Source of the DNA: Nocardiopsis flavescens
GTDB taxonomy: Bacteria; Actinomycetota; Actinomycetes; Streptosporangiales; Streptosporangiaceae
Direction of reading: 5' to 3'
Assembly: GCF_900141985.1 (NCBI RefSeq)
Contig: NZ_FQZK01000013.1
Coordinates: 124,001 to 188,000, forward strand
DNA length: 64,000 bases
Made by a program: the position numbers and the translations under genes. The notes below the pieces were generated by a model. It worked only from the letters and a program-made list of their open reading frames with translations. It did no database searches and was not told where the DNA came from. Shown here piece after piece: positions 44,683 through 55,640 of this stretch (positions are counted from its first letter, which is position 1; every line of letters begins with the position of its first letter).

Positions 44683-46050
44683 GTGCAAGCCCAACGGCCG
44701 GGAGTGTGGGCGCTCCTGAACAAGTGGCTCGCCGCGCGCAGAGCCCGCGAGGAGCGCCGCGCCAGGCTGGAGGCCGAGGAGCGCGAGATCTTCGAGGCCC
44801 GCCGACGGGCGGAGGAGGAGGCCGCGCAGGCCGCGGCCGCCGCCGCCAAGCCCGACCTGCTGCGCACGGTGAGCGACGTCGCCTGGCGGATGCTGCTCAT
44901 CGGCGTGGTCGCGGGCCTCCTCGTCTACGCCCTGGTGTACCTGTCGGTCGTCACCCTCCCGGTGGTCCTCGCCGTCTTCATCACCGCACTGCTGATGCCG
45001 CTGGCCAACTGGCTGCGCCGCAAGGGGCTGGGGCGGGGGCCCTCGACCGCGATCTCCATCGCGGTCGCGCTCGTCGTCTTCGGCGGCGTCCTGACGCTGA
45101 TCATCATGCCCGCGGCCCAGGGGTCGCAGGCCCTGGTGGACAGCGTCACCGACGGTCTGGAGGCCATCCAGGACCTCCAGCTGCCCTTCGGGCTGAGCCC
45201 GGAGCTGTTCGACCTCGACGAGATCATCGTCGACGCCACCCAGCAGATCACCGCCCTGATCGAGCAGAACAGCAGCCAGCTCATCAGCGGCGCCTGGACC
45301 GCCGGCGCCGCCGTGGTGTCCGTCCTGGTCGGCGTCGTCCTGATCATCGCCCTGACGGTGTACTTCGTGCACTCCGGCGACCTGCTCATGGACTGGCTGC
45401 TCACGCTGATCCCGGCGGGCTCGCGCGCGAGCCTGCACCACGGCGGCACCGTCGCCTACCGGGTGATGGGCAACTACGTGCGCGGGGTGGCCGCCGTCGG
45501 CGCCATCGACGCCATCGGCATCGGCATCCTGCTGCTGTTCGTCCTGGACCCCAGCCTGGCGATCCCGTTGATCGTGCTGACCTTCATCGGCGCCTTCCTG
45601 CCGATCATCGGCGCCTTCCTCAGCGGACTCATCGCCGTCCTGGTCACCTTCGTGACCGTGGACTGGATCTGGGCCCTCATCGTGCTCGGCTGGGTGCTGC
45701 TCATCCAGCAGCTGGAGAGCAACGTCTTCGCGCCCCGCATCTACGGACAGGCCCTGGAGCTCCCCTCGCCGATCGTGCTCATCGCGATCTCCATCGGCGC
45801 GGTCCTGGGCAGCGTGCCGGGCATGTTCCTGGCCACCCCGGTCGCGGCCGTGCTCGCCGCGCTGCTCCGGGAGCGGCCCCCGGCGCCGGAGGAGCACGGG
45901 GCGTCGGTGCCCGACGACCCGGGGCCGCCGCCGACCGACAAGGCGAAGAAGAAGCAGGCCGCCCTGGCCACCACCCCCTCCCCGGGGGAGCCGGCCGCCA
46001 AGCCCGCCAGGGCGGAGGAGCCGGCACCGGAGGCCCCCTCCGAGGAGTGA
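44683..46050 (+). CDS. AI-2E family transporter
   Basis: A 455-residue membrane protein. A charged cytoplasmic head with a Glu/Arg/Ala coiled coil (residues 15-55: RAREERRARLEAEEREIFEA) precedes about eight hydrophobic segments. The AI-2E core is visible in LSVVTLPVVLAVFITALLMP and, near the end, LLIQQLESNVFAPRIYGQAL with PSPIVLIAISIGAVLGS. The last 75 residues are Pro/Ala/Glu-rich. The family includes TqsA and PerM and Na+/H+ antiporters; the actual substrate is not known. A similar domain occurs in the fusion at 57063-58154. Confidence 0.85.
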   Translation: MQAQRPGVWALLNKWLAARRAREERRARLEAEEREIFEARRRAEEEAAQAAAAAAKPDLLRTVSDVAWRMLLIGVVAGLLVYALVYLSVVTLPVVLAVFITALLMPLANWLRRKGLGRGPSTAISIAVALVVFGGVLTLIIMPAAQGSQALVDSVTDGLEAIQDLQLPFGLSPELFDLDEIIVDATQQITALIEQNSSQLISGAWTAGAAVVSVLVGVVLIIALTVYFVHSGDLLMDWLLTLIPAGSRASLHHGGTVAYRVMGNYVRGVAAVGAIDAIGIGILLLFVLDPSLAIPLIVLTFIGAFLPIIGAFLSGLIAVLVTFVTVDWIWALIVLGWVLLIQQLESNVFAPRIYGQALELPSPIVLIAISIGAVLGSVPGMFLATPVAAVLAALLRERPPAPEEHGASVPDDPGPPPTDKAKKKQAALATTPSPGEPAAKPARAEEPAPEAPSEE

Positions 46051-46074
46051 TCCGGACCGCCTCCGGGAATGTCC

Positions 46075-46110
46075 GGCGTCCCCGTTCCTGTTCGACAGGA
46101 CGGGGACGCC
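46075..46110 (+). terminator. Terminator of the AI-2E gene
   Basis: An 11-base outer stem (GGCGTCCCCGT/ACGGGGACGCC) plus an inner CCTGT-TCG-ACAGG hairpin begins 25 bases past the stop. Confidence 0.75.
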
Positions 46111-46263
46111 GTCGTCCGGGGGCGAAAACCCCTGGCGGCGCCCCCGAGCACTGCCGTTAGGCTGGATCGGTCGGCCCCCGAGCCGCCCGTCCCCGCGCGC
46201 AACCGCCGCCGGACCGGTGCGTCCGACCTCCCCGCCCGTCTCCACCTCGTAGGAAGCCCCATC

Positions 46264-47862
46264 ATGCTGATCGCCACCGACCTCGAACTGCGCGTCGGTC
46301 CTCGCCTCCTGTTGGAGCCGACCACCTTCCGCGTCGCCGCCGGGGACCGTATCGGGCTGGTGGGTCGCAACGGCGCGGGCAAGACCACAATGACCAAGGT
46401 GCTGGCGGGCGAGGGCCCGCCCACCGGCGGTACGGTCACCTCCTCCGGGAGCATCGGCTACCTGCCCCAGGACCCGCGCACCGGGGACCTGGAGGTGCTG
46501 GCCCGCGACCGCATCCTGTCGGCCCGCGGCATCGACGAGGCCCTGCGCGGCATGCGCGAGGCCGAGAAGAAGATGGCGAGCGCCGACACCAAGACCCGCA
46601 ACAAGGGCGTGCGCGCCTACGCGCGGTGGGAGGAGCGCCTGCACGTGCTCGGCGGGTACGCCGCCGAGTCCGAGGCTGCGTCCATCTCCTCCAGCCTGGG
46701 CCTGCCCGACAAGGTGCTGGGCCAGCCGCTGCGCACCCTCTCCGGCGGGCAGCGGCGCCGGATCGAGCTGGCGCGCATCCTGTTCAGCGGGGCCGACACC
46801 CTGCTCCTGGACGAGCCCACCAACCACCTGGACGCCGACTCCATCGTCTGGCTCCGCGACTTCCTCAAGTCGCACCAGGGCGGCCTCATCGTGATCAGCC
46901 ACGACGTGGACCTGGTCGAGCACGTGGTGAACAAGGTGTTCTACCTCGACGCCAACCGCAGCGTCATCGACGTCTACAACATGGGCTGGAAGCTGTACCT
47001 GGAGCAGCGCGAGGCCGACGAGCGCCGCCGCAGGCGCGAGCTGGCCAACGCCGAGAAGCAGGCCGACACCCTGCGCAAGCAGGCCGACCGGTTCCGGGCC
47101 AAAGCGTCCAAGGCGCGCGCCGCGCAGCAGATGCTCAACCGGGCCGACCGGATCCTGGACGGCGTGCAGGGCGTGCGCAAGTCCGACAAGGTCGCCAAGC
47201 TGCGCTTCCCGGACCCGGCGCCCAGCGGCCGCACGCCGCTCATGGCCGAGGGCCTGTCCAAGTCCTACGGGTCCCTGGAGATCTTCGCCGGGGTGGACCT
47301 GGCGATCGACCGGGGCAGCCGGGTCGTCATCCTGGGCCTCAACGGCGCGGGCAAGACCACCCTGCTGCGGCTGCTGGCGGGGGTCGAGACCCCCGACACC
47401 GGGCGCGTGGTCCCCGGGCACGGGCTCAAGATGGGCTACTACGCCCAGGAGCACGAGACGCTGGACGTGGGGCGCAGCGTCCTGGAGAACATGATGAGCG
47501 CCGCCCCGGACCTGCCCGAGGTCGAGGCGCGGCGCACCCTGGGCTCGTTCCTGTTCACCGGTGACGACGTCGACAAGCCCGCCGGGGTGCTCTCCGGCGG
47601 CGAGAAGACCCGGCTGGCGCTGGCGACGCTGGTGGTCTCCAGCGCCAACGTGCTGCTGCTGGACGAGCCGACCAACAACCTGGACCCGGCCAGCCGCGAG
47701 GAGATCCTGGCGGCGCTGCGCAACTACAAGGGCGCGATCGTGCTGGTCACGCACGACGAGGGCGCGGTGGACGCGCTCCAGCCCGAGCGGGTCATCCTGC
47801 TCCCGGACGGCGTCGAGGACGTCTGGAACGCCGAGTTCGAGGACCTCGTCTCCCTGGCCTGA
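46264..47862 (+). CDS. ABC-F family ATP-binding protein
   Basis: A 532-residue protein with two ATPase domains and no membrane part, as in ABC-F factors that act on the ribosome. Walker A motifs are GRNGAGKTT (near 36) and GLNGAGKTT (near 360); signatures LSGGQRRR and LSGGEKTR; Walker B LLLDEPTNHLD and LLLDEPTNNLD. The linker between them is a basic coiled coil (RRRRRELANAEKQADTLRKQ) of the P-site-tRNA interaction type. ABC-F proteins relieve translation stalls or give antibiotic resistance. TAGGAAG lies ten bases before the ATG. Housekeeping rather than resistance is likely but not proven. Confidence 0.9.
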   Translation: MLIATDLELRVGPRLLLEPTTFRVAAGDRIGLVGRNGAGKTTMTKVLAGEGPPTGGTVTSSGSIGYLPQDPRTGDLEVLARDRILSARGIDEALRGMREAEKKMASADTKTRNKGVRAYARWEERLHVLGGYAAESEAASISSSLGLPDKVLGQPLRTLSGGQRRRIELARILFSGADTLLLDEPTNHLDADSIVWLRDFLKSHQGGLIVISHDVDLVEHVVNKVFYLDANRSVIDVYNMGWKLYLEQREADERRRRRELANAEKQADTLRKQADRFRAKASKARAAQQMLNRADRILDGVQGVRKSDKVAKLRFPDPAPSGRTPLMAEGLSKSYGSLEIFAGVDLAIDRGSRVVILGLNGAGKTTLLRLLAGVETPDTGRVVPGHGLKMGYYAQEHETLDVGRSVLENMMSAAPDLPEVEARRTLGSFLFTGDDVDKPAGVLSGGEKTRLALATLVVSSANVLLLDEPTNNLDPASREEILAALRNYKGAIVLVTHDEGAVDALQPERVILLPDGVEDVWNAEFEDLVSLA

Positions 47863-47913
47863 GCCGGCGGCGCGGCGCCCGGGGGACCGGGCGGGGGTGG
47901 ACGCCCGGGAGAC

Positions 47914-47939
47914 CGGGGCGGTTCACCCCTCCTTTTTTC
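47914..47939 (+). terminator. Terminator-like sequence with T6 tract after the ABC-F gene
   Basis: A short GGGG/CCCC stem is followed by CTCC and six T residues ending at 47939. A second GC hairpin, CCGGGGGC/GCCCCCGG, lies at 47965-47989. Together they end the ABC-F transcript in the 212-base gap before the next gene. Confidence 0.5.
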
Positions 47940-48074
47940 GGTCGGCGTTTGCGGCTTTCCGAAACCGGGGGCTCCGGCGGCGCCCCCGGCGTGGCGGCGG
48001 TTCAATGTGGCGGCGGGTGATCCCCATGTCCCATCATGAGGGTCCCTGACCGTCGACCCTGGAGGAGTGGACCC

Positions 48075-48281
48075 GTGAACGACGCACAGAGAAAGGGCGC
48101 GCGGCTGGCCGGCGAGGACCGCTCGGAGCTGTCCCTCGAACTCAAGCGCCGCTACGACGGGGGCGAGAGCATCCGCCAGCTGGCGGCGGCCACCGGGCGC
48201 TCGTACGGATTCGTGCACCGCCTGCTGGCCGAGGCCGGGGTGGAGCTGCGCGGCCGCGGCGGGGCGACACGCAGGGCCTGA
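48075..48281 (+). CDS. Small helix-turn-helix protein
   Basis: A 68-residue DNA-binding protein consisting of little more than one helix-turn-helix: LSLELKRRYDGGESIRQLAA and TGRSYGFVHRLLAEAGVELR, then RGRGGATRRA. This sequence block is very conserved in actinomycetes, where the protein is a small regulator of unknown target. GGAGGAG is seven bases before the GTG. It is followed by the enoyl-CoA hydratase gene 67 bases away, with an operator candidate in between, so it is probably a separate transcript. Confidence 0.82.
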   Translation: MNDAQRKGARLAGEDRSELSLELKRRYDGGESIRQLAAATGRSYGFVHRLLAEAGVELRGRGGATRRA

Positions 48282-48294
48282 CCGCCGCCCTCGG

Positions 48295-48310
48295 GTTACC
48301 CGTGAGTAAT
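48295..48310. promoter_or_regulatory. Palindromic operator candidate upstream of enoyl-CoA hydratase
   Basis: GTTACCCGTGAGTAAT differs at only five positions from the site before thiolase (GTTACTGGCGAGTAGC) and has the same TTAC/GAGTA core. It lies 39 bases before the ATG, in the promoter zone. Confidence 0.55.
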
Positions 48311-48348
48311 ATTCGGGGTGACACGGCACACCCACGGAAGGAACCCCC

Positions 48349-49185
48349 ATGGCACAGGCGTCCAACGGACCCGGCGAGCCCCCCGCCGCGGACGAGCTCT
48401 CCCGGGCCGGGCTGCGGCTGGAGGTGGACGGGCACACCGCCCGCATCACCATCAGCCGTCCCGAGCGCCGCAACGCGATGACCGGGCGCACCTGGACGAC
48501 CCTGGCCCACATCGGCCAGACCCTTCCCGAGGACGTCCGAATCGTCGTGATCGCGGGCGAGGGCGACATCTTCTCCGCCGGGATCGACCTCGCCATGTTC
48601 ACGCCCGAGGGCGTCGACGGCGAGCGCTCCCTGGTGGCGGGCGTCCTCGACGGCAGCGCCGACGCCGACGACATCGAGGGCCACATCGCCGAGCTCCAGG
48701 AGGGCTTCCTGTGGCTGCGCCGCCCCGACATCGTCAGCATCGCCGCGGTCCGCGGCCACGCCATCGGCGCCGGGTTCCAGCTGGCCCTGTCGTGCGACAT
48801 CCGCATCCTGGCCGAGGACGCGAAGTTCACGATGAAGGAGCCCGCCCTGGGCCTGGTCCCGGACCTCACCGGTACCAAGCCGCTGGTCGACATCGTCGGC
48901 GTCCACCGCGCCGTGGAGATCTGCCTGACCGCCCGCCGGGTCGAGGCCGCCGAGGCCCGCGAGCTGGGCCTGGCCGAACTCGTCGTCCCCGTGGAGGAGC
49001 TGGACGGGGCCGTCGACGACGTCGTCGCGGCGCTGCTGGCCACCAACCCGGAGGCGGCCACCGCCACCAAGGCGCTGCTCCAGCAGGCCGCGGGCAACAC
49101 GCTCCAGGAGCAGGCGCTCGCCGAGCGCCGCGCCCAGGTCGACCGGCTGACCTCGCTGGCCAAGGCCATGGGCGCCGGGGCCTGA
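48349..49185 (+). CDS. Enoyl-CoA hydratase/isomerase family protein
   Basis: A 278-residue crotonase. RITISRPERRNAMTGR opens the fold near residue 31; the oxyanion hole is formed by GDIFSAGIDLAMF near 75 and VRGHAIGAGFQLALSCDIRI near 137. The Glu of KEPALGLVPDLTG lies at the catalytic position. It either hydrates enoyl-CoA or does a related isomerisation in fatty-acid or amino-acid breakdown. GGAAGGAA precedes the ATG by five bases. A palindrome shared with the thiolase and binding-protein genes lies upstream, consistent with a beta-oxidation role. Confidence 0.9.
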   Translation: MAQASNGPGEPPAADELSRAGLRLEVDGHTARITISRPERRNAMTGRTWTTLAHIGQTLPEDVRIVVIAGEGDIFSAGIDLAMFTPEGVDGERSLVAGVLDGSADADDIEGHIAELQEGFLWLRRPDIVSIAAVRGHAIGAGFQLALSCDIRILAEDAKFTMKEPALGLVPDLTGTKPLVDIVGVHRAVEICLTARRVEAAEARELGLAELVVPVEELDGAVDDVVAALLATNPEAATATKALLQQAAGNTLQEQALAERRAQVDRLTSLAKAMGAGA

Positions 49186-49508
49186 AGTCCCTTCCGCGAC
49201 CGTGAGGGCGGGGCGGGGGAGACCCGGATCACCGGTGGAAAACGCCCGTCCCGTCCCCACCCCCGAGTGATCTCTAGTACGCTGCATCAAGCGGTCGTTC
49301 GCAATGCCGCGCGCATCAGGGCGCGCCGAGACCGCTCAAGACGCGGATCTCGTACGCCGATCGCTCGGCGCGACTCTTCCCGAAGAGACCAAGCCCCATG
49401 TTCCACGTAGGGGCCCACATCCGCGTGTGATCAGGCGCGTTTGTGTGATTTCTTCGCCGGGACCGCGATGCCGTCCGTGCGGAGCCTTCCTCGAAACGCC
49501 GCCAACCG
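49186..49508 (+). other. Structured 5' region of the DEAD-box helicase gene
   Basis: About 320 bases. TAGTAC at 49275-49280 is a possible -10, which would give a 5' leader of about 220 bases. In it GCGGTC (49291-49296) can pair with GACCGC (49330-49335), and CGCCGA-TCGC-TCGGCG (49355-49370) forms a hairpin. Cold-shock helicase genes often have long structured leaders; whether this one is regulatory is inference. Confidence 0.4.
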
Positions 49509-51245
<1,737 letters not shown>

Positions 51246-51262
51246 GCGGACGCACGACACGA

Positions 51263-51296
51263 CCCGGGCCCGGCAGGATCACCTGCCGGGCCCGGG
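51263..51296 (+). terminator. Terminator of the helicase gene
   Basis: A perfect 15-bp stem (51263-51277 with 51282-51296), ATCA loop, followed by CCCTTT, begins 17 bases past the stop. Confidence 0.85.
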
Positions 51297-51990
51297 CCCT
51301 TTACCGGGGTGGGGACTCCTCTCGGACACCGCCCCGGACCGCTCCGGGGCACGGTCGCCCATCCCCGCCGCCACCGGCGCGAGCGCGCCCGCCACGTGCA
51401 CCGGGACGGGCGGGACCGCCCCGAACCCGGCCGGAACCGCCGCCGTGATCGGCGGGACCGCCCCGGCCGCCGCGATCGACGCCGGCCGGAACCCCGCCGG
51501 AGCAGCGCCCGCGTGCCGGACGGCTCCGAGGGAAGGACGCCGCGGCGGGCCGTGCTCGGCACCGGGCCGCCGGGCGGGCCCGCCCGGCGGGCCGCACGAC
51601 CCGGACGGACACCGCCGCGGCGTGGTGGGAGACGCTCCCGGCCGTCTGCACGACCCGCCACGGGTGCTTCGCACCGGTGGTGGCGCGGCGCCCCGGCGAA
51701 GGTGACCGCCCCCGCCTCCCCGGTTCACCGGCACGGTCGCGTGCCTCCCGCAGCGCGCCCGACCCGCGGCGGCTTCGCGGCGGCGGGGCCCGGGGCCGTC
51801 GTGCCCACGCGCGCGACGGCGGGCGGCCGTGGTCCCCGGCCGCGGGCGACCACCCCGTGCAGCGCGCACATTACGGTCCTTTACCGCTCTTTCGCGTGTC
51901 CGCGCCCTCCCCGGGCGGAGCGGCGGTGGACAGTGGCGGCCAGACCCCGGTGCCGTCAACGGGGCCGCCCGGCCGCCGGAAGGGAAACGC
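51297..51990. other. Gene-free region before the alanine symporter
   Basis: About 690 bases. Open frames exist on both strands but their translations are arginine-, proline- and alanine-rich without domain-like patterns, as expected of random high-GC DNA. Near 51867-51900 an AT-richer patch (CACATTACGGTCCTTTACCG) may contain the symporter promoter, with GGAAGGG just before the GTG. Confidence 0.45.
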
Positions 51991-53538
51991 GTGCCCGTCC
52001 TCAACACCTTTCTCGTCGCCGTCAACGACGTCTTCTGGACCTACTTCCTCATCCCCCTGCTGGTCCTGCTGGCCGTCTACTTCACGGTGCGCTCCGGCGT
52101 GGTGCAGCTGAGGCTGGTCCCCGAGATGTTCCGGGTCCTGCGCAGCAGCCCCGGCACGGCGCCCGACGGCGGCCGGGAGATCTCCTCCTTCCAGGCCTTC
52201 GCCATCTCGGCCGCCTCCCGGGTCGGCACCGGCAACATCGTGGGCGTGGCCACCGCCATCATGCTCGGCGGCCCGGGCGCGGTGTTCTGGATGTGGGCGA
52301 TGTCCTGCGTGCTGGGTGCCGCGGCGTTCGTGGAGTCCACCCTGGCCCAGCTGTACAAGGTGCGCACCGACACGGGCTTTCGGGGCGGGCCCGCCTACTA
52401 CATCCGCCACGGCCTGGAGAACCGGTGGATGAGCGTGCTGTTCGCCGTCGTCATCACCGTGACCTTCAGCCTGATCTTCAACTCGGTCCAGGCCAACAGC
52501 ATCACGGCGGCCGTCTCCACCTCCGCCGCGGACCTGGGCCTGCCCGGCGGCGCGGTGCTGAACGTCCTCGTCGGCCTGGGGCTGGTGGGCCTGACCGCCG
52601 CCGTCATCTTCGGCGGGGTGCGCCGCATCGCCACCGTGGCCCAGGCGCTGGTCCCGCTGATGGCGATCCTCTACATCCTGCTCGGCGTGGCCGTCGTCGC
52701 CCTCAACGCCGACCAGCTGCCCCGCGTCGTCGGCGACATCTTCGCCGGGGCGTTCGGGCTGCGCGAGTTCGTGGCGGGCGGCGCCGGTGCGGCGATCCTC
52801 CAGGGCATGCGCCGGGGCATGTTCTCCAACGAGGCGGGCCTGGGCTCGGCCCCCAACGCCGGTGCCACCGCCTCGGTGTCCCACCCGGCCAAGCAGGGGC
52901 TGGTCCAGACCCTGGGCGTGTACTTCGACACCTGGCTGGTGTGCTCGGTGACCGCGTTCATCGTGCTGGTCTACGGACCCGACTTCGACAAGGAGGCCGG
53001 GGCGGAGGTCACCCAGCGGGCCCTGGAGAGCACCCTGGGCGGCTGGTCCCTGCACGCGCTGACGGTCATCCTGTTCCTGCTGGCGTTCACCTCGGTGCTG
53101 GGCAACTACTATTACGGCGAGTCCAACCTGGGCTTCCTGGACGCCGACCCCGAGCACATGAAGTACTTCCGCTACGCGGTGCTGGCGGCGGTCTTCCTGG
53201 GCAGCGTCGCCCCGCTCACCGTCGTGTGGAACCTCGCCGACATCGCCATGGGCCTGATGGCCACCGTCAACCTCCTCGCGCTGGCACCGCTGTCGGGCAT
53301 CGCCTTCCGGCTGCTGGGCGACTACAGCCGTCAGCTGCGCAACGGGCTCGACCCGCAGTTCACCCTGTCCAAGATGCCTGACCTGCGCAACGTCCAGTGC
53401 TGGGGCGAGCCCGGGGGCGCCCTGCCCGACGACGTGGACCGCGCCGAGGGCGCGGCACCGGCCGACCCGGCCGAGGCCCTGGCCGAGCACGACGAGCCGT
53501 CGGGCGAGGAGTCCGACGGGGGGCGCCGCGAGGACTGA
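51991..53538 (+). CDS. Alanine/glycine:cation symporter (AGCS) family protein
   Basis: A 515-residue sodium-coupled amino-acid importer with ten or more membrane segments. ISAASRVGTGNIVGVATAI (near residue 73) and the later RRGMFSNEAGLGSAPNAGAT (near 273) are the AGCS signatures that bind sodium and substrate. VFWMWAMSCVLGAAAFVEST is also typical. The C-terminal 50 residues are acidic and probably cytoplasmic. GGAAGGG lies six bases before the GTG. Substrates of the family are alanine, glycine or glutamine; which one is not visible. Confidence 0.92.
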   Translation: MPVLNTFLVAVNDVFWTYFLIPLLVLLAVYFTVRSGVVQLRLVPEMFRVLRSSPGTAPDGGREISSFQAFAISAASRVGTGNIVGVATAIMLGGPGAVFWMWAMSCVLGAAAFVESTLAQLYKVRTDTGFRGGPAYYIRHGLENRWMSVLFAVVITVTFSLIFNSVQANSITAAVSTSAADLGLPGGAVLNVLVGLGLVGLTAAVIFGGVRRIATVAQALVPLMAILYILLGVAVVALNADQLPRVVGDIFAGAFGLREFVAGGAGAAILQGMRRGMFSNEAGLGSAPNAGATASVSHPAKQGLVQTLGVYFDTWLVCSVTAFIVLVYGPDFDKEAGAEVTQRALESTLGGWSLHALTVILFLLAFTSVLGNYYYGESNLGFLDADPEHMKYFRYAVLAAVFLGSVAPLTVVWNLADIAMGLMATVNLLALAPLSGIAFRLLGDYSRQLRNGLDPQFTLSKMPDLRNVQCWGEPGGALPDDVDRAEGAAPADPAEALAEHDEPSGEESDGGRRED

Positions 53539-53607
53539 CGCCCCCGGGGCCCGGCCGCCCCGGGGCCGGGAGACGTTGTCCACAGGACCGCCCGGATCGG
53601 CCCGGGA

Positions 53608-53622
53608 CGAAAACGGTTTTCG
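53608..53622 (+). promoter_or_regulatory. Zur-like box overlapping the permease promoter
   Basis: CGAAAACGGTTTTCG is a near-perfect 15-base dyad that matches the actinobacterial Zur consensus TGAAAATGATTTTCA at 11 positions. TACTAT at 53624-53629 is a good -10 box directly downstream, so a bound repressor would block the promoter. Zur itself is not in the window. Confidence 0.55.
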
Positions 53623-53665
53623 GTACTATGCCGAAGACCCACCCGACCCATCACGGAGTGCCGCC

Positions 53666-54733
53666 GTGTCCGAACGGACCACACCCCACCACACCCACGG
53701 GAGCGAGCCACCGCCCGGCGACCCGTTCGTCCCCGAGCGGGAGGGTGAGCTCCCGCCCGACGACTGGGGGCGCCGCCGGAGCGGGCGCCGCACCGGCACC
53801 GTCTGGCTGTTCGCGGCGCTCATCACCGCCATGGCCGTCACCCACGCGTGGTTCTCCGACCAGTTCACCGGTCCGGCTTTCCTGACCTGGGCGACGATCT
53901 TCACCGCCATCTGCTTCCAGGCCCTGCCCTTCCTCGTCTTCGGGGTCGCGCTGTCGGCGGCGCTCACCGCGTTCGTGCCCGCCTCGGCCTACCAGCGGTT
54001 CATCCCGCGCAAGGCGAGCCGGGCGGTCCCGGTGGCCGGACTGTCCGGGGCGCTGCTGCCGGGGTGCGAGTGCGCGTCGGTGCCCATCGCCGGAAGCCTC
54101 ATCCGCCGCGGGGTCGCCCCCGCCGCGGCGCTCACCTTCCTGCTCGCGGCCCCCTCCATCAACCCGATCGTCATGATCGCCACCGCCGTGGCCTTCGCCG
54201 GCCAGCCCGAGATGGTGCTGGCCCGGTTCGTCGCCTCGCTGCTGGCCGCGGTCGTCATCGGCTGGATCTGGGTGCGCTTCGGCCGCACCGAGTGGCTGCG
54301 GCTGCCCTCGCGGCAGCCGGTCCCGGGCGAGTCCAAGTGGCGGGTCTTCCGCGAGTCGATGGTGCACGACATGATGCACGCCGGCGGCTACCTGGTGGTC
54401 GGCGGGCTGGCGGCCGCCACCATCAACGTCATGGTCCCCCGGGAGTGGCTGCTCACCGTGGCCGGCATGCCGATCGTCTCGGTGCTCGTGCTGGCGCTGC
54501 TCGCGATCCTGCTGTCGATCTGCTCCGAGGCCGACGCGTTCGTCGCGCTCAGCCTCACCGACTTCTCGCCCACCGCCAAGCTGGCCTTCATGGTCGTGGG
54601 GCCCGTCGTCGACCTCAAGCTCATCGCCATGCAGGCCGGCGTGTTCGGCTGGCGGTTCACGGTGCGCTTCGTCCCCCTGTGCCTCGTCGTCGCCCTGGCG
54701 GCCACCTTCCTGATCGGAGGACTCCTCCTGTGA
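53666..54733 (+). CDS. Permease of the YraQ/DUF318 family (YcgR-like)
   Basis: A 355-residue protein with about eight membrane segments. After a hydrophilic 45-residue head, PFLVFGVALSAALTAFVPAS and the conserved LLPGCECASVPIAGSLIRRG and FLLAAPSINPIVMIATA mark the DUF318 permease family, whose Cys-containing PGCECAS loop is near residue 130. SICSEADAFVALSLTDF is the second-half repeat. GGAG lies seven bases before the GTG. The stop overlaps the start of the TIGR03943 gene (GTGA), the usual pair. A Zur-like box upstream suggests zinc-dependent control; transport of a metal or metal chelate is inferred. Confidence 0.87.
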   Translation: MSERTTPHHTHGSEPPPGDPFVPEREGELPPDDWGRRRSGRRTGTVWLFAALITAMAVTHAWFSDQFTGPAFLTWATIFTAICFQALPFLVFGVALSAALTAFVPASAYQRFIPRKASRAVPVAGLSGALLPGCECASVPIAGSLIRRGVAPAAALTFLLAAPSINPIVMIATAVAFAGQPEMVLARFVASLLAAVVIGWIWVRFGRTEWLRLPSRQPVPGESKWRVFRESMVHDMMHAGGYLVVGGLAAATINVMVPREWLLTVAGMPIVSVLVLALLAILLSICSEADAFVALSLTDFSPTAKLAFMVVGPVVDLKLIAMQAGVFGWRFTVRFVPLCLVVALAATFLIGGLLL

Positions 54734-55521
54734 ACCGCATCGCGCAAGGCCTCACCCTGGTGCTGCTGGGCGCCGCGGCGCTCACCGCCACCGTCCCCAC
54801 GGACCTGTACCTCAACTGGGTCAAGCCCGCCTTCCAGCCCTTCCTCATCGCCGCCGGCCTCGTCATGGTGGTGCTGGGCGTGTGGCTGGTCGTGGCCGAG
54901 CTCCGCGGGGAGGCCGCGGAGGCGGACCACGACCACGGCGGACACGCCGGGAACGACGCCGCCGTCGCCGAGGCCTACGGGCACGGCGGCGACCACGGGC
55001 ACGACCACTCCACCGCCCCGCGGGTGGCCTGGCTGCTCCTGCTGCCGGTCCTGGCCGTGTTCGTGGTGGCCCCGCCCGCGCTGGGCTCCTACACCGTGCA
55101 GAACACCGCCACGGAGTCCGCCGCACCGCCGGAGCGGGAGCGGTCCGGGCAGTTCGACGACGGCCTGGTGGAGGCCTCCGAGGGCGAGGTCGTCCCCCTG
55201 GAACTGCGCCAGTTCGTCATGCGGGCCTGGATCGACGAGGACCGCCTGCTGGCCGAGCGCACCGTCGAGCTCACCGGGTTCGCCGTTCCCGCCGACGACG
55301 GCGGCTGGTACCTGGCCCGCCTGCAGATGGCCTGCTGCGCCGCGGACGCCGTGGTCAACAAGGTGCTCATCGACGACGTCCCCGCCCCCGAGGCGGACAG
55401 CTGGTGGACCGTCCGGGGCACCTGGGTGGAGCCCGAGGGCGAGCTCTACGACGTCAACGAGCACCGGTTCTCCGTCACCGAGCTGGAGGAGGTCACCGAC
55501 CCGCCGGACCCCTACGAGTGA
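54730..55521 (+). CDS. TIGR03943 (YcgQ-like) family protein with His-rich loop
   Basis: A 263-residue protein. Two membrane segments at residues 5-25 and 35-55 are followed by a cytoplasmic or exposed loop rich in His and Asp (DHDHGGHAGND, YGHGGDHGHDH), then a third segment LLLLPVLAVFVVAPPALGSY and an outer domain with LARLQMACCAADA, the Cys-containing family signature. The His clusters are likely metal ligands. Its start overlaps the permease stop by four bases, so both act together. With the Zur-like box this points to a zinc-linked role, but the biochemical activity is unknown. Confidence 0.87.
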   Translation: MNRIAQGLTLVLLGAAALTATVPTDLYLNWVKPAFQPFLIAAGLVMVVLGVWLVVAELRGEAAEADHDHGGHAGNDAAVAEAYGHGGDHGHDHSTAPRVAWLLLLPVLAVFVVAPPALGSYTVQNTATESAAPPERERSGQFDDGLVEASEGEVVPLELRQFVMRAWIDEDRLLAERTVELTGFAVPADDGGWYLARLQMACCAADAVVNKVLIDDVPAPEADSWWTVRGTWVEPEGELYDVNEHRFSVTELEEVTDPPDPYE

Positions 55522-55640
55522 CCCGCCGACCCCGCCGGACCGGCCCCCCGCACGGGTGAACGGGTAACGGTCCGTGCCACCCTTGCGCCACACCGGGCCG
55601 AATTCGGCGGTTCGCGGTCACGAAGGGTGACAATGAGCGG

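Noticed and set aside
44161..47754. A 1197-codon minus-strand frame
   Set aside because: It is antisense of YccF, AI-2E and ABC-F genes, all of which have clear domains on the plus strand.
51297..51990. Open frames on both strands between the helicase and the symporter
   Set aside because: No plausible start with ribosome binding site and no recognisable sequence pattern; composition is that of random GC-rich DNA.
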